This document shows, in pieces, positions 17,903 through 26,077 of a DNA stretch of 63,184 bases; the stretch's first letter is position 1, and each line of letters opens with the position of its first letter. The notes beneath the pieces were generated by a model that was given only the letters and a program-made list of their open reading frames with translations, searched no databases and was not told where the DNA came from. Both the position numbers and the translations under genes were made by a program. The stretch is from Hyphomicrobiales bacterium (GTDB taxonomy: Bacteria > Pseudomonadota > Alphaproteobacteria > Rhizobiales > Rhizobiaceae): the NCBI GenBank assembly GCA_002709005.1, contig PAPH01000001.1, positions 2,478 to 65,661 on the forward strand, written 5' to 3'.

Positions 17903-19048
17903 TTGGGTAGAAAAAGCGGGCGTCTGCCAGCAACCTCGTTTCGCACGCGATGGTTTTCAATCACTTCGCTATTCCTCATGTTATGGGTCGTCATTGGGGC
18001 AGCATCGCCTACCGCTTTGCAGGGTATAGCCAACGCAGTGGCGGATAACGTGGCTAGCGCGCGGTGGGCCACTGTCCTGGCTAAGCCTCCAATTTACTCG
18101 CGTACCACCTTACCCAAATCCGCCGGTGCACTCGCCGATTTGAATTTGTATATGCCGTTCCTTGGTGATGGTGGGCTTCGCGAGAGCTCTACGGAAACGA
18201 CGCGCGGCAGTGACCAGGAACGAGTTGTTCGCAAGTACAAAGGAGCTCGAATTCTCAGCATAAGAAACCAGGAGTCGAACGAGACGTTGCAGACGGGCGC
18301 TATTCCGGACCTGCAAATGCCTTCGCTGCGCCCATCGTTTGACCACGGAGGTTCGTTCACTTCCACCGAACTATGGGACGAACCTCAGGTTGCGGCATCA
18401 TTTCATAGCAAGGAAGATGATCGGCTGGCGGGTGTGCCTTCGACTCTTGCCGACCTTGTGACCAATGACGGCGCGGACATCCTCGCAACTGCTTACGCGC
18501 CGACGGATCCCTATCATCCACCGGCATCGCCGTTCGACAGCCTCCTACAAAGTAATGAAGATCTAGGGCGTTTTGTGCCGCCGATGGCAAATGGGGACCA
18601 TGACTGGATGAAAAACCCGCTTCCCGCCGCCGCCTTCTCCGAAGATGAGCAGAAGTGTCTTGCGACGGCGGTTTATTTCGAGGCACGTGGCGAAAGCATC
18701 AAGGGCCAGGCTGCAGTCACGCAGGTTATCTTGAACAGGGTTAGAAATCCCGCATATCCGAACTTTATCTGCGACGTGGTTTATCAGAATGCTACGTGGT
18801 CCAATAGGTGCCAGTTTTCCTTTGCATGTGATGGCATACCGGATCGGATTGCAGACCGCCGAGCCTACCGTCTCGCGCGCGACATCTCGATGGCCGTCAC
18901 TGGAGGGAAAATATTTCTTTCTGAGGTCGCATCGTCAACACATTATTATGCAAGCTACGTAAATCCACGTTGGGCACAGACCATGGAAAAGATGACCAAG
19001 ATCGGCTCTCACCTGTTCTTCCGCACTTATGGCGGAGGCTGGAGTTGA
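17903..19048 (+). CDS. SleB-type cell wall hydrolase
   Basis: A 381-residue protein. The TTG start at 17903 is supported by GGAGGG about 6 bases upstream. A signal anchor (WFSITSLFLMLWVVIGAASP) is followed by about 220 low-conservation residues and a C-terminal Hydrolase_2/SleB domain from about residue 250: CLATAVYFEARGESIKGQAA, VTQVILNRVRNPAYPNFICD, and the late STHYYASYVNPRW. The Glu of YFEARGE is the expected catalytic acid. Such enzymes cut peptidoglycan glycan strands in the periplasm. The AT-rich stretch upstream probably holds its promoter. The gene appears intact, unlike its neighbours on both sides. Confidence 0.88.
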   Translation: MGRKSGRLPATSFRTRWFSITSLFLMLWVVIGAASPTALQGIANAVADNVASARWATVLAKPPIYSRTTLPKSAGALADLNLYMPFLGDGGLRESSTETTRGSDQERVVRKYKGARILSIRNQESNETLQTGAIPDLQMPSLRPSFDHGGSFTSTELWDEPQVAASFHSKEDDRLAGVPSTLADLVTNDGADILATAYAPTDPYHPPASPFDSLLQSNEDLGRFVPPMANGDHDWMKNPLPAAAFSEDEQKCLATAVYFEARGESIKGQAAVTQVILNRVRNPAYPNFICDVVYQNATWSNRCQFSFACDGIPDRIADRRAYRLARDISMAVTGGKIFLSEVASSTHYYASYVNPRWAQTMEKMTKIGSHLFFRTYGGGWS

Positions 19049-19150
19049 CCATGCGCTAAATTCTCAAAGCCCTTGTCTTGAAGGCGCAATCGGACCAGTT
19101 GCAGCCGGCTGCGTTTTACACTCGCTTGCTCGAAACGCGAGCTCAAATCA

Positions 19151-19399
19151 ATGGCAGAAGGGGCGCTGAAGATCACCCAGGAAATGGGCTTCGATAGCGA
19201 CAAACGCGAAATGGGTTCGAAAAATCTCTTGGTTCAGGCGGCAATCGACAGGAATCGCGCGCTCGACCAGAAACTGGGACTGACTGTAACACCATCCCTC
19301 ATCATCGGAACCAATGTCGTCGAAGGAGCGGTCGGAGTCTCCGCACAGCAAGACGAAATCAAGACGGCATGCGACTGCGATGGAGCAGTCTCGTGCTGA
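19151..19399 (+). pseudogene. DsbA-like thioredoxin-fold protein, C-terminal fragment
   Basis: The frame encodes ALKITQEMGFDSDKREMGSK, then AAIDRNRALDQKLGLTVTPS, LIIGTNVVEGAVG. This matches the C-terminal third of exported DsbA-family oxidoreductases, including the cis-Pro TPS loop and GAVG. The N-terminal part with the CxxC active site is absent, and the bases between 19049 and 19150 do not supply it. It therefore cannot be a working oxidoreductase. An intact relative lies at 21141. Confidence 0.7.
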
Positions 19400-19628
19400 T
19401 GGCGCTTCAAGAGAAGAAATGGCGGCTCAAATGATCGATCGAAAGTCTGGCCTGTCCATGATCGCTGCTGCTGCAATCATGATCGGCTTCGGCCTCGCCT
19501 TCTATTTCATGCCTCGCATGATGATAGCAATTGGAGAAATCTCGACCATCGCCGCGGCGCTGTTCGCTGCGGCATTGGTCGGGGCATTCTTCGGTGTCTT
19601 CTGGCTCCGCTCTCACTTCCAGCGATGA
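19380..19628 (+). CDS. Small membrane protein, unknown
   Basis: An 82-residue protein from ATG 19380, overlapping the DsbA-like fragment by 20 bases. A charged head (MEQSRADGASREEMAAQMID) is followed by two membrane helices at about residues 26-45 and 53-75 (LSMIAAAAIMIGFGLAFYFM; ALFAAALVGAFFGVFWL). No family was recognised. The overlap suggests that the two were once translationally coupled, so it may be an accessory of the lost Dsb protein. Confidence 0.5.
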   Translation: MEQSRADGASREEMAAQMIDRKSGLSMIAAAAIMIGFGLAFYFMPRMMIAIGEISTIAAALFAAALVGAFFGVFWLRSHFQR

Positions 19629-19690
19629 ATGAGTCTTCAGAAAGCGCCTTAAACTGGCAGCGTTGACCGAGACCGGTAATTTCTTCGGGG

Positions 19691-19930
19691 TCAAGCGCTT
19701 CGCTGGGATCGCACGATGTGATCGGTGCTGGCGCTTGCGACCTTAGGTCTGATCGGGTCGTAACGGCTCAGTTTTTCCGTCTTGTACAACTCGTGGTTTG
19801 CCAGAAACTGGATCCGGCGGGCCGTGTAGTCCTTGATCGGTCGGAACGCATGGCCGTCCGGGCAGACCCGGCGAAAGAGAGAATAGGTCTCTGCCTCATG
19901 GTTCACAACGGCGCTCTGCAGCGTGGACAT
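19691..19930 (-). CDS. Hypothetical protein
   Basis: A 79-residue ORF (MSTLQSAVVNHEAETYSLFR at the start) with no recognised family, signal or membrane helix. The composition is protein-like (ARRIQFLANHELYKTEKLSR), so it may be a real small protein or a fragment of a larger lost gene. It is listed at low confidence because it is isolated between unrelated genes. Confidence 0.3.
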   Translation of the reverse strand: MSTLQSAVVNHEAETYSLFRRVCPDGHAFRPIKDYTARRIQFLANHELYKTEKLSRYDPIRPKVASASTDHIVRSQRSA

Positions 19931-20048
19931 GGTCTTCTTGCCATCGTTGACGGGGCAATGGCGATTAGACCATCGAAGTTGTCAGGCGCTGCAACGATCA
20001 GAAGGGCTTCACAAGACGAAAAAAGGAGTTGAAAGTTGTAGAATACGC

Positions 20049-20079
20049 TTGAACCTACAGTAACTAGAGGGTGTAGCAA
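20049..20079 (+). promoter_or_regulatory. MerR-type (PbrR/CadR-like) operator before the SCO-Dsb operon
   Basis: TTGAAC (20049-20054) and TAGCAA (20074-20079) are 19 bp apart, and the spacer starts with the dyad CTACAG-TAA-CTAGAG (20055-20069), followed by GGGTG. This closely resembles the lead-responsive pbr promoter as I recall it, and has the same geometry as the sites near 4.36 and 17.77 kb. The first gene of the operon starts 36 bases downstream. Confidence 0.75.
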
Positions 20080-20114
20080 ACGTCCAAAATGCAAAAACGC
20101 ATCGGGCGAGTTAC

Positions 20115-20717
20115 GTGCAACTGACAGCAATTCAGAAATTTTTATGGGTCCTAGTGGGCATCGCAGGACTGACTTTTGTCTGGGGCCTGCTTTGGATGGG
20201 CCCCCGATCCGATCAATCTGGATCTTCGCAGGACCCTGCATTCTCTGCTGCATTCGAACTCACTGACCATCAAGGTCAGATCCGGTCCGAGGAGGATTTC
20301 GCGGGCCGCTGGATGCTGATCTTCTTTGGCTTCGCGAACTGTCCAGATGTCTGCCCCACGACCCTGGCCGAGGTCGCCGCCGTAATGGACGGGCTGGACG
20401 GTGACGCTGATAAGGTACAGCCAATCTTTATTTCGATAGATCCCGAGCGCGATACACCGCAGGCACTTGCCGAATTCGTGCCCCTATTCGATGAACGGAT
20501 CATCGGACTGACCGGCACGCCCGAACAGATCGCTGCGACGTCCGATACCTTCCCGATCTATTTCGAGCGGATTGATGACGCGAGCGCACCAGACGGCTAC
20601 ACAATGGGGCACTCCTCGCATCTGTTCCTGTTCGACGGCCAGGCAGGCTTTGTCGACTCATGGCCTTATGGCACCACAGCCGAGGAAATCCTCACCGATC
20701 TGCGGAAAAGGATGTAA
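20115..20717 (+). CDS. SCO1/SenC family copper/thiol protein
   Basis: A 200-residue membrane-anchored periplasmic protein starting at GTG 20115. The N-terminal helix (FLWVLVGIAGLTFVWGLLWM) is followed by a thioredoxin fold with FFGFANCPDVCPTTLAEVAA, the CxxxC copper-binding and redox motif, and the conserved late His in YTMGHSSHLFLFD. SCO proteins deliver copper to cytochrome oxidase or reduce its cysteines. It is the first gene after a PbrR-like operator and is followed 4 bases later by dsbB, so it heads the metal/thiol operon. Confidence 0.92.
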   Translation: MQLTAIQKFLWVLVGIAGLTFVWGLLWMGPRSDQSGSSQDPAFSAAFELTDHQGQIRSEEDFAGRWMLIFFGFANCPDVCPTTLAEVAAVMDGLDGDADKVQPIFISIDPERDTPQALAEFVPLFDERIIGLTGTPEQIAATSDTFPIYFERIDDASAPDGYTMGHSSHLFLFDGQAGFVDSWPYGTTAEEILTDLRKRM

Positions 20718-20721
20718 ATGC

Positions 20722-21144
20722 ATGACACGGGTTTCCGGCGATACGGCCCTTGGGCTGGCTTGGGCGATAGCGCTCGCCTCCTCCCTCGCGATTCTCTTCA
20801 TCGGAGAAGTTCTGGGCCAGATGCCTTGCCTCCTGTGCTGGTATCAGCGCGCCTTCATGTTCCCTTTGGCCGTGGTGCTCGGACTTGGCTTCTGGTGGCG
20901 GGACCGACGGGTGGGTCGCTATGGTATTGCGCTGGCCATTGGCGGCGCGGTCATTGCGTTCTGGCATGTGGGGCTTTACGCAGGGCTGATTCCCGAACCG
21001 ATCCAGCCCTGTACCGCCACGGGCCCGTCCTGCACCGACAATAACCAGATCATACTCGGTTTACCCATCCCAGGCCTATCGCTTGTCGCTTTCGCCCTCA
21101 TAGCATTGTTTTCCGCCCTGTCCCTCAAGGAGACCACCCCATGA
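20722..21144 (+). CDS. dsbB: Disulfide bond formation protein DsbB
   Basis: A 140-residue, four-helix inner-membrane protein from ATG 20722. It has the quinone-side CLLCWYQR motif at about residue 36 and a second Cys pair in the periplasmic loop (CTATGPSCTDNN). DsbB reoxidises DsbA with quinone. Its stop overlaps the start of the DsbA-like gene (ATGA), which agrees with a DsbA/DsbB pair made together. At 140 residues it is shorter than E. coli DsbB (176). Confidence 0.9.
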   Translation: MTRVSGDTALGLAWAIALASSLAILFIGEVLGQMPCLLCWYQRAFMFPLAVVLGLGFWWRDRRVGRYGIALAIGGAVIAFWHVGLYAGLIPEPIQPCTATGPSCTDNNQIILGLPIPGLSLVAFALIALFSALSLKETTP

Positions 21145-21815
21145 ACCGCCGCGCCGTGATTCTATCAATTCTTGGCTTAGGCGCCGCTACGTTTGGCGGT
21201 GCTGCGTGGTATGTTACCCGCCCCGCGCCCTTCGCCAAGATCGAGGCCCAAACCGAGCCGCCAATGCCGGCCAAACAGCCCGAGGCGCTGATGCGGTCCT
21301 ACTCGCCCAGCTTCGGGCCGGAGGACGCGCCTGTCACCATAGTGGAGTTCTTCGATCCCGCTTGCGAGGCGTGCCGCTCCTTCGATCCGATCGTCAAGGA
21401 CATCATGGCCGAGCATGGAGACGCTGTGCGCGTCATTATCCGCTACACGGCGTTCCACGGTGAGGCCTCTGTCGAGGCTATCCGCGTGCTTGAAGCTGCG
21501 CGAATGCAGGGCGTCTTTCGCCAGGTTATGGACGCGCTGCTTCGCGAACAGCCAAACTGGGCATCGCATGGCGCACCGGCGCCGGGACTGTTGTTGGACA
21601 TCGCTGGCAGCGCTGGTCTCGACGTGAATGCCGCCCGGACGCAAATGCTAGCGCCCGGTGTCGTTGCAATCCTTAACCAGGATAGCGCAGATGTCGAAGC
21701 CATGGGCGTGCGGCAGACGCCGACATTCTTCGTCAATGGCCGCCTGCTTGATCCGTTTGGCGAGGTGGAACTGCGCAGGCGGGTGGCCGCCGAAGTCGCC
21801 GCCACGCAACGTTGA
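21141..21815 (+). CDS. DsbA-like thiol:disulfide oxidoreductase
   Basis: A 224-residue exported protein with an N-terminal signal anchor (RRAVILSILGLGAATFGGAA). The thioredoxin-like domain has VEFFDPACEACRSFDPIVKD, with active site CEAC, an inserted helical region, and the cis-Pro loop in VRQTPTFFVNGRLL. DsbA-type enzymes introduce disulfides into periplasmic proteins; the CEAC dipeptide differs from CPHC of E. coli DsbA. Coupling to dsbB and to copper proteins suggests oxidation of metal-binding or envelope proteins under metal stress. Confidence 0.88.
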   Translation: MNRRAVILSILGLGAATFGGAAWYVTRPAPFAKIEAQTEPPMPAKQPEALMRSYSPSFGPEDAPVTIVEFFDPACEACRSFDPIVKDIMAEHGDAVRVIIRYTAFHGEASVEAIRVLEAARMQGVFRQVMDALLREQPNWASHGAPAPGLLLDIAGSAGLDVNAARTQMLAPGVVAILNQDSADVEAMGVRQTPTFFVNGRLLDPFGEVELRRRVAAEVAATQR

Positions 21816-21840
21816 ACTGCAGAAGAGAAAGGCAACATTG

Positions 21841-22305
21841 ATGACAAAAGTTTATCTGAGCGCGGTCACCGCGCTTATGCTCGCCGCTGGGTCTGGTGCC
21901 CCCGCCGTTGCCGGGTCGAAGGATGTGGTCGTTGAGGGAGCCTGGTCGCGGGCGTCAATCGGCACCAACCGACCGGGTGCGGCCTACATGACAGTCCGCA
22001 ATGCTGGCGACGAGGCAGTCACGCTTACCGGCATCGAAACCGATCTCGCGATGCGACCAGAAGTGCACCGGACCTCTACCAGCGACCAAGGTGTCAGCTC
22101 GATGGCACCCGCAGGCGACATCAGGATCGCACCCGGTGAAACGGTCGCATTGGAACCGGGCGGCTTGCATGCCATGTTGATGATGCTCCAGCGGCCGATG
22201 GTTGAGGGAGAAGCCTTTGAGTTGACGCTGAGCTTCTCGGATGGCGGTGAAGTATCGGTGGAGGTACCCGTCCTGGGGATGACCGCGCGCGGGCCCAAGG
22301 ACTGA
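21841..22305 (+). CDS. PCu(A)C periplasmic copper chaperone
   Basis: A 154-residue protein with a signal peptide ending near AVAG. The PCu(A)C domain follows: GAWSRASIGTNRPGAAYMTV, EVHRTSTSDQGVSSM, which holds the first H and M, and GLHAMLMML with H-x-M. All Cu(I)-binding ligands of the family are present, unlike the relative at 16328. These chaperones deliver copper to the CuA site of cytochrome oxidase, usually with SCO. The next gene starts at its stop codon (TGATG), so the two are translated together. Confidence 0.92.
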   Translation: MTKVYLSAVTALMLAAGSGAPAVAGSKDVVVEGAWSRASIGTNRPGAAYMTVRNAGDEAVTLTGIETDLAMRPEVHRTSTSDQGVSSMAPAGDIRIAPGETVALEPGGLHAMLMMLQRPMVEGEAFELTLSFSDGGEVSVEVPVLGMTARGPKD

Positions 22306-22913
22306 TGCAGCGGCGCAAGTTTCTCCTCTGGGGCGGCGCGGGGATCGGTACGCTCGGTCTGGCACTCGTCGCGGGCTGGTGGCGGGTAGACGGCCCCGGC
22401 GCCCCGACGTCCGTCGACCAGCGACCCATGGCATTATCGGACATGGCGTTCCGGCTCACCGACCACCGGGGCAACATGGTAGGACCCGAAACGCTTATTG
22501 GTCGCCCCTCGATGGTATTCTTTGGCTTCACCTATTGCCCGGATGTTTGCCCGACGACGCTTTCGGACATAACCAGCTGGCTCGATGGCATGGGCGAGGC
22601 CGCAGACCGACTCAACACGGTTTTCATTACCGTGGACCCGGCGCGGGATACCTTGGACGCCATGGCCGAGTATATCGGTTATTTCCATCCGACGGTACGC
22701 GGCTGGACGGGACAGCCCGAAGAAATCGCGCGTGCTGCGGAGGGGTTCCGCGTGACGTATGAGCGGGTGCCGACCGATAGCGGCGACTACACGATGAACC
22801 ACACCGCGAGCGTGTTCCTCTTTGATGCCGCGGGGCGTTATGTGACAAATGTGGACTATCATGAATCGCGCGAAACCGCTTTGCCAAAAATCCGCCGCGC
22901 AATGGGTGAGTAG
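22305..22913 (+). CDS. SCO1/SenC family copper/thiol protein (second copy)
   Basis: A 202-residue protein with a Tat-like or membrane-anchor start (MQRRKFLLWGGAGIGTLGLA) and a thioredoxin fold: FFGFTYCPDVCPTTLSDITS, the CxxxC site, DPARDT, and the conserved His in YTMNHTASVFLFD. It is a second SCO in the same operon, clearly diverged from the one at 20115. The pairing PCu(A)C-SCO is common. Two SCOs could split copper delivery and thiol reduction. Confidence 0.92.
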   Translation: MQRRKFLLWGGAGIGTLGLALVAGWWRVDGPGAPTSVDQRPMALSDMAFRLTDHRGNMVGPETLIGRPSMVFFGFTYCPDVCPTTLSDITSWLDGMGEAADRLNTVFITVDPARDTLDAMAEYIGYFHPTVRGWTGQPEEIARAAEGFRVTYERVPTDSGDYTMNHTASVFLFDAAGRYVTNVDYHESRETALPKIRRAMGE

Positions 22914-23027
22914 ATGTGGATGGCAGGAGACACAGGCACCTTGACATATGCATTGGCCCCTGACCGGATCGCCACGACCACCGTCGAAGACATGGCGGCG
23001 ACCGCGTGTAGGCAAATTGCCGCACGC

Positions 23028-23606
23028 CTATTCCAAATATGCTTCGATCCGGCGCGTAATCCGCCGATAGGCGATCACATAGAGGACAACAAATACGACG
23101 AGCAGGGTAAAGCTCGCTACTCCCCAACCGTCTTCAATATAGTCGAGAAGGTGCTCGCCCAAAAGGTAGCCGCCGCCGACAAGCAGCGCGGCCCAGAGCC
23201 CTGCAGAAGCCGCATTGAGGAGGGTAAACGTCGTCCATTCCATGGATGTCAGACCTATGGGCAGTGCCCCGATCGTGCGCATCCCTTTAGGATAACGATA
23301 CGCGAATATGTAAACGCCAGCATATTTTTCAGCAATTGGAACGGTACGCAAAATCCAGTCGCTAAACCTTGGAAACCTGCCGAGGCCGCCAAGGCCGTAA
23401 CGCCGCGTCAACATGAAACGCGCCTCATCCCCGAGGTAGCCGCCGGCGAAGGCGGACGTCGCGGCGAGTGCGCCGTCGAGAAGCCCGTATCCTGCAGCAG
23501 CACCGGCCAAGAACGGAAGCGCCCCACTCTTGAGCGCGCAATAGCCAAAGAGAAGCAGATAGAATTGCAAAGAGTTTTCCGAAATCAGCGCTTGAATATT
23601 ATCCAT
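23028..23606 (-). CDS. DedA-family membrane protein
   Basis: A 192-residue membrane protein with the DedA/SNARE-associated pattern: a proximal hydrophobic region, FAGGYLGDEARFMLTRRYG, the FAYRYPKGMRTIGALPIGL segment with the functional Arg residues, and C-terminal helices. DedA proteins are linked to lipid flipping and proton-motive force homeostasis. It lies on the opposite strand to the SCO operon and the DUF411 gene, so it is a separate unit that interrupts the metal cluster. Confidence 0.88.
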   Translation of the reverse strand: MDNIQALISENSLQFYLLLFGYCALKSGALPFLAGAAAGYGLLDGALAATSAFAGGYLGDEARFMLTRRYGLGGLGRFPRFSDWILRTVPIAEKYAGVYIFAYRYPKGMRTIGALPIGLTSMEWTTFTLLNAASAGLWAALLVGGGYLLGEHLLDYIEDGWGVASFTLLVVFVVLYVIAYRRITRRIEAYLE

Positions 23607-23905
23607 AAGTTTTCATCTCTTTGCGTTTTCAAGTCAAAAAGTGGCGTTGCGCGGCGCCTGGTCAACTCGGGGCAACCGATTTTTTCTGCCTCATGCGAAG
23701 AGGGAAGCGATGGACATCTAGCGAATCAGTTTGCCTCCGGTATGGCGCTGGCAAACTTCTCCTGGGCGTTCCCTTGCCCTGCCTTAGCGGCGGGCAATGG
23801 TCGAACTTATAAAAGTGATACCAAGTTCCAACTGCAGAAGCCCCGCGCTCCTTTCGAGAATCGGTTCGCCCCCGGCAACATCTCCCCACGAAAGGATTCG
23901 ATGCC
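23607..23905. other. Intergenic region between divergent dedA and DUF411 genes
   Basis: About 300 bases that should hold both promoters. No MerR-type operator like the other three was found here. Confidence 0.5.
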
Positions 23906-24361
23906 ATGAAACCAATGACAGCGCTTCTCTCCGTCACACTCGTCATCGCATCCGCAGCTCACGCGCTGGCGGAGGCGACCCCGATCCACGTCCGGAAAAC
24001 CAATGGCTGCGGCTGCTGCCTTGCCTGGATGGAGCATCTCGAAGACAACCGTTTCGCGCCCACAGGCGAGAACATGGCTGCGGTGCTGCTCGTGCGCTAC
24101 AAACTGGACAACGGTATACCGCAACGCATGATCTCCTGTCACACGGCTGATGTCGAAGGCTATATCGTCGAGGGTCATGTGCCCGCCGCGGATATTCGTC
24201 GACTGCTGGAGGAACGCCCCGATGCGATTGGCCTGGCCGTCCCTGACATGCCCCTCGGCTCTCCCGGCATGGATCAGAGCCGCCGGACGGAAAGCTACGA
24301 CGTCTTCCTGATCCGCAACGACGGTACCACTGAAGTTTTCGCAAGTTACCCGGGCGAATGA
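23906..24361 (+). CDS. DUF411 metal-binding protein
   Basis: A 151-residue exported protein (signal MKPMTALLSVTLVIASAAHA). The DUF411 domain shows HVRKTNGCGCCLAWMEHL, the clustered cysteines at its start, then PQRMISCHTADVEGYIVEGH and DMPLGSPGM. DUF411 proteins occur in copper and silver resistance loci and are thought to bind the metal, though the mechanism is unclear. It stands 22 bases before a ZIP gene on the same strand and is probably in one operon with it and lspA. Confidence 0.9.
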   Translation: MKPMTALLSVTLVIASAAHALAEATPIHVRKTNGCGCCLAWMEHLEDNRFAPTGENMAAVLLVRYKLDNGIPQRMISCHTADVEGYIVEGHVPAADIRRLLEERPDAIGLAVPDMPLGSPGMDQSRRTESYDVFLIRNDGTTEVFASYPGE

Positions 24362-24383
24362 CCCGTTTACCCAAGAGAAATAC

Positions 24384-25172
24384 ATGGACGTGACGACGCT
24401 TTCACCTATTGCTCTGGGCTTTCTCGGAAGCCTTGCGGCGGGGTCTCTCACGGCTGTCGGTGCGATCCCGGCGCTGTTCGGGCGTCTGCCGTCGCGGGCC
24501 ACGCGGGATCTGTCGCTTGGTTTCGCCGCGGGCGTCATGCTGGCCGCGTCGTTCTTTTCGCTCATCATCCCGGCGCTCGACGCCGCCGAACTGCGTTATG
24601 ACAACGGCGCTGTCGTACCCGCGCTTGTCTGCGTCGCCATCCTGCTGGGCATGGGTGCGGTCGCATTGATGAACGAGCGCTTGCCGCACGAACATTTCCG
24701 CACCGGGCGCGAAGGGCCAGAAGCAGCCTCGCTGCGCCGGGTTTGGCTCTTCATTATCGCAATCACGATCCACAACTTTCCTGAGGGCTTGGCCGTGGGT
24801 GTCGGTTTCGGGTCGGGCGGCTACGAAAACGGGCTGCCACTCGCCATCGGAATCGGGTTGCAGAACGCCCCCGAAGGTCTTGCCGTTGCCGTCTCGCTTC
24901 TGGGCGAAGGTTACACGAGGCGGGGCGCTTGGGGAATCGCGGCGCTAACCGGCATGGTCGAGCCGGTGGGCGGCCTCATCGGCGCAGGCGTCATCACGCT
25001 CTCCGAGCCGCTCCTGCCATGGGGCCTCGCTTTCGCGGCGGGTGCGATGCTCTACGTCATTAGTCATGAGATCATCCCAGAGACGCATCGCAACGGCCAT
25101 CAGAACAGGGCGACGCTCGGCCTGGCCATCGGGCTCGTGCTCATGCTGTTTCTTGATATCTGGCTGGAGTGA
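24384..25172 (+). CDS. ZIP-family metal transporter (ZupT/GufA-like)
   Basis: A 262-residue, eight-helix membrane protein. The metal-site helices are ITIHNFPEGLAVGVGF and IGLQNAPEGLAVAVSL, with the central HEHF loop between helices 3 and 4. ZIP proteins bring Zn, Fe or Mn into the cytoplasm, and ZupT has broad specificity. An importer beside metal-resistance genes may act in allocation rather than detoxification. The next gene, lspA, overlaps its last 20 bases. Confidence 0.9.
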   Translation: MDVTTLSPIALGFLGSLAAGSLTAVGAIPALFGRLPSRATRDLSLGFAAGVMLAASFFSLIIPALDAAELRYDNGAVVPALVCVAILLGMGAVALMNERLPHEHFRTGREGPEAASLRRVWLFIIAITIHNFPEGLAVGVGFGSGGYENGLPLAIGIGLQNAPEGLAVAVSLLGEGYTRRGAWGIAALTGMVEPVGGLIGAGVITLSEPLLPWGLAFAAGAMLYVISHEIIPETHRNGHQNRATLGLAIGLVLMLFLDIWLE

Positions 25173-25647
25173 GGCGATACCGATTTACCTCCGATCCACC
25201 TTCATAGGACTGAGCGCAGGGGGCATCGCCCTCGGGTTCGATCAGACGACCAAAGCGGTGGCGACGGCAAATGCCGAGACGCTGACAGGTGGTGTGTCGG
25301 TCTTTCCCGGCTTCAATCTCGTATTCTTGCGGAACGACGGGGTAAGCTTCGGCATGCTCAGCGGGTCTGTACCAGGGTTGCTGGTCGTGCTCGCGCTGGC
25401 AATCTGCTGCTGGCTCATGGCGATACTGTTGCAAACGCGGAACCGTATCGAGGCCGCAGGATGCGGGCTTATCATCGGCGGCGCACTCGGGAATGTGCTT
25501 GACCGGCTTCGCCAGGGCGCTGTCACGGACTTCCTCGATTTCTATGCGGGCGCCTGGCACTGGCCAGCCTTCAACCTCGCGGACACTTTCATTTTCTGCG
25601 GGGTTGCGGCCCTCTGCACCAGCATGTCGAGAGCGAAGCCCTCCTGA
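25153..25647 (+). CDS. lspA: Lipoprotein signal peptidase (signal peptidase II)
   Basis: A 164-residue, four-helix membrane aspartyl protease. The typical motifs are present: FDQTTKAVA, LRNDGVSFGML, GGALGNVLDRL with the first catalytic region VTDFLDFY, and FNLADTFIF with the second Asp. It removes prolipoprotein signal peptides. An additional lspA is a known part of lead and zinc resistance loci (PbrC). The start is uncertain: TTG 25153 within the ZIP gene is used because no in-frame ATG or GTG exists before the domain. It ends the metal operon. Confidence 0.85.
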   Translation: MISGWSEAIPIYLRSTFIGLSAGGIALGFDQTTKAVATANAETLTGGVSVFPGFNLVFLRNDGVSFGMLSGSVPGLLVVLALAICCWLMAILLQTRNRIEAAGCGLIIGGALGNVLDRLRQGAVTDFLDFYAGAWHWPAFNLADTFIFCGVAALCTSMSRAKPS

Positions 25648-25648
25648 T

Positions 25649-25815
25649 AGACCGCTCGCAACAGCCGGTGTTTCTTGCCGCCATTAGAGACGACGACCTG
25701 ATCGAGGTAGCATTTCTCGCCTAGTCGACCATCAGCAGACTGAGCGGGAATCGGATATAGAGCCAGACAACATGAGCAATCACTTCATCTCGGAGCCGAA
25801 GGTGGCGATAAAGAC
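25649..25815 (-). pseudogene. IS6-family transposase remnant with internal deletion
   Basis: The minus strand reads RHLRLRDEVIAHVVWLYIRF then PLSLLMVD and a stop; in another frame it goes on with GEKCYLDQVVVSNGGKKHRL then LRAV. These are the start (FPxEVIxHAVWLYxRFPLSL) and an early part of the catalytic core (WHLDEVVVxxxGKxHxLxRAVD) of IS6/IS26-type transposases, joined by a deletion of perhaps 40 residues. It is a dead fragment that ends the metal-operon side. Confidence 0.7.
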
Positions 25816-26077
25816 AATCATGGACGATTGGGGTCATGCCACAAAATCGCACACGTCAATTGCCGGCTAGGTGCTTGCGTTGCAATGTCGCTTCAGGTTG
25901 GCGCGCTAACATTGGGTTCCCGCTCGAGCGCAGCGCAGGTGCCGTTTGGGGCCAATTTGGGCCAGAAATCTGAGTGGCTATCACGCCGCCAACGAGATAT
26001 TGCCAAGCCGTCTTTGTATTCATTGAACCCGCCAGGGAGCCCAATTGTGGTTATTTCGAATGTCCCCTGCGCGTTCC
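25816..26077. other. Intergenic, IS-derived or anonymous
   Basis: About 260 bases between the IS6-like remnant and the end of the peptidase gene. Nothing recognisable beyond a possible continuation of the remnant. Confidence 0.4.
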
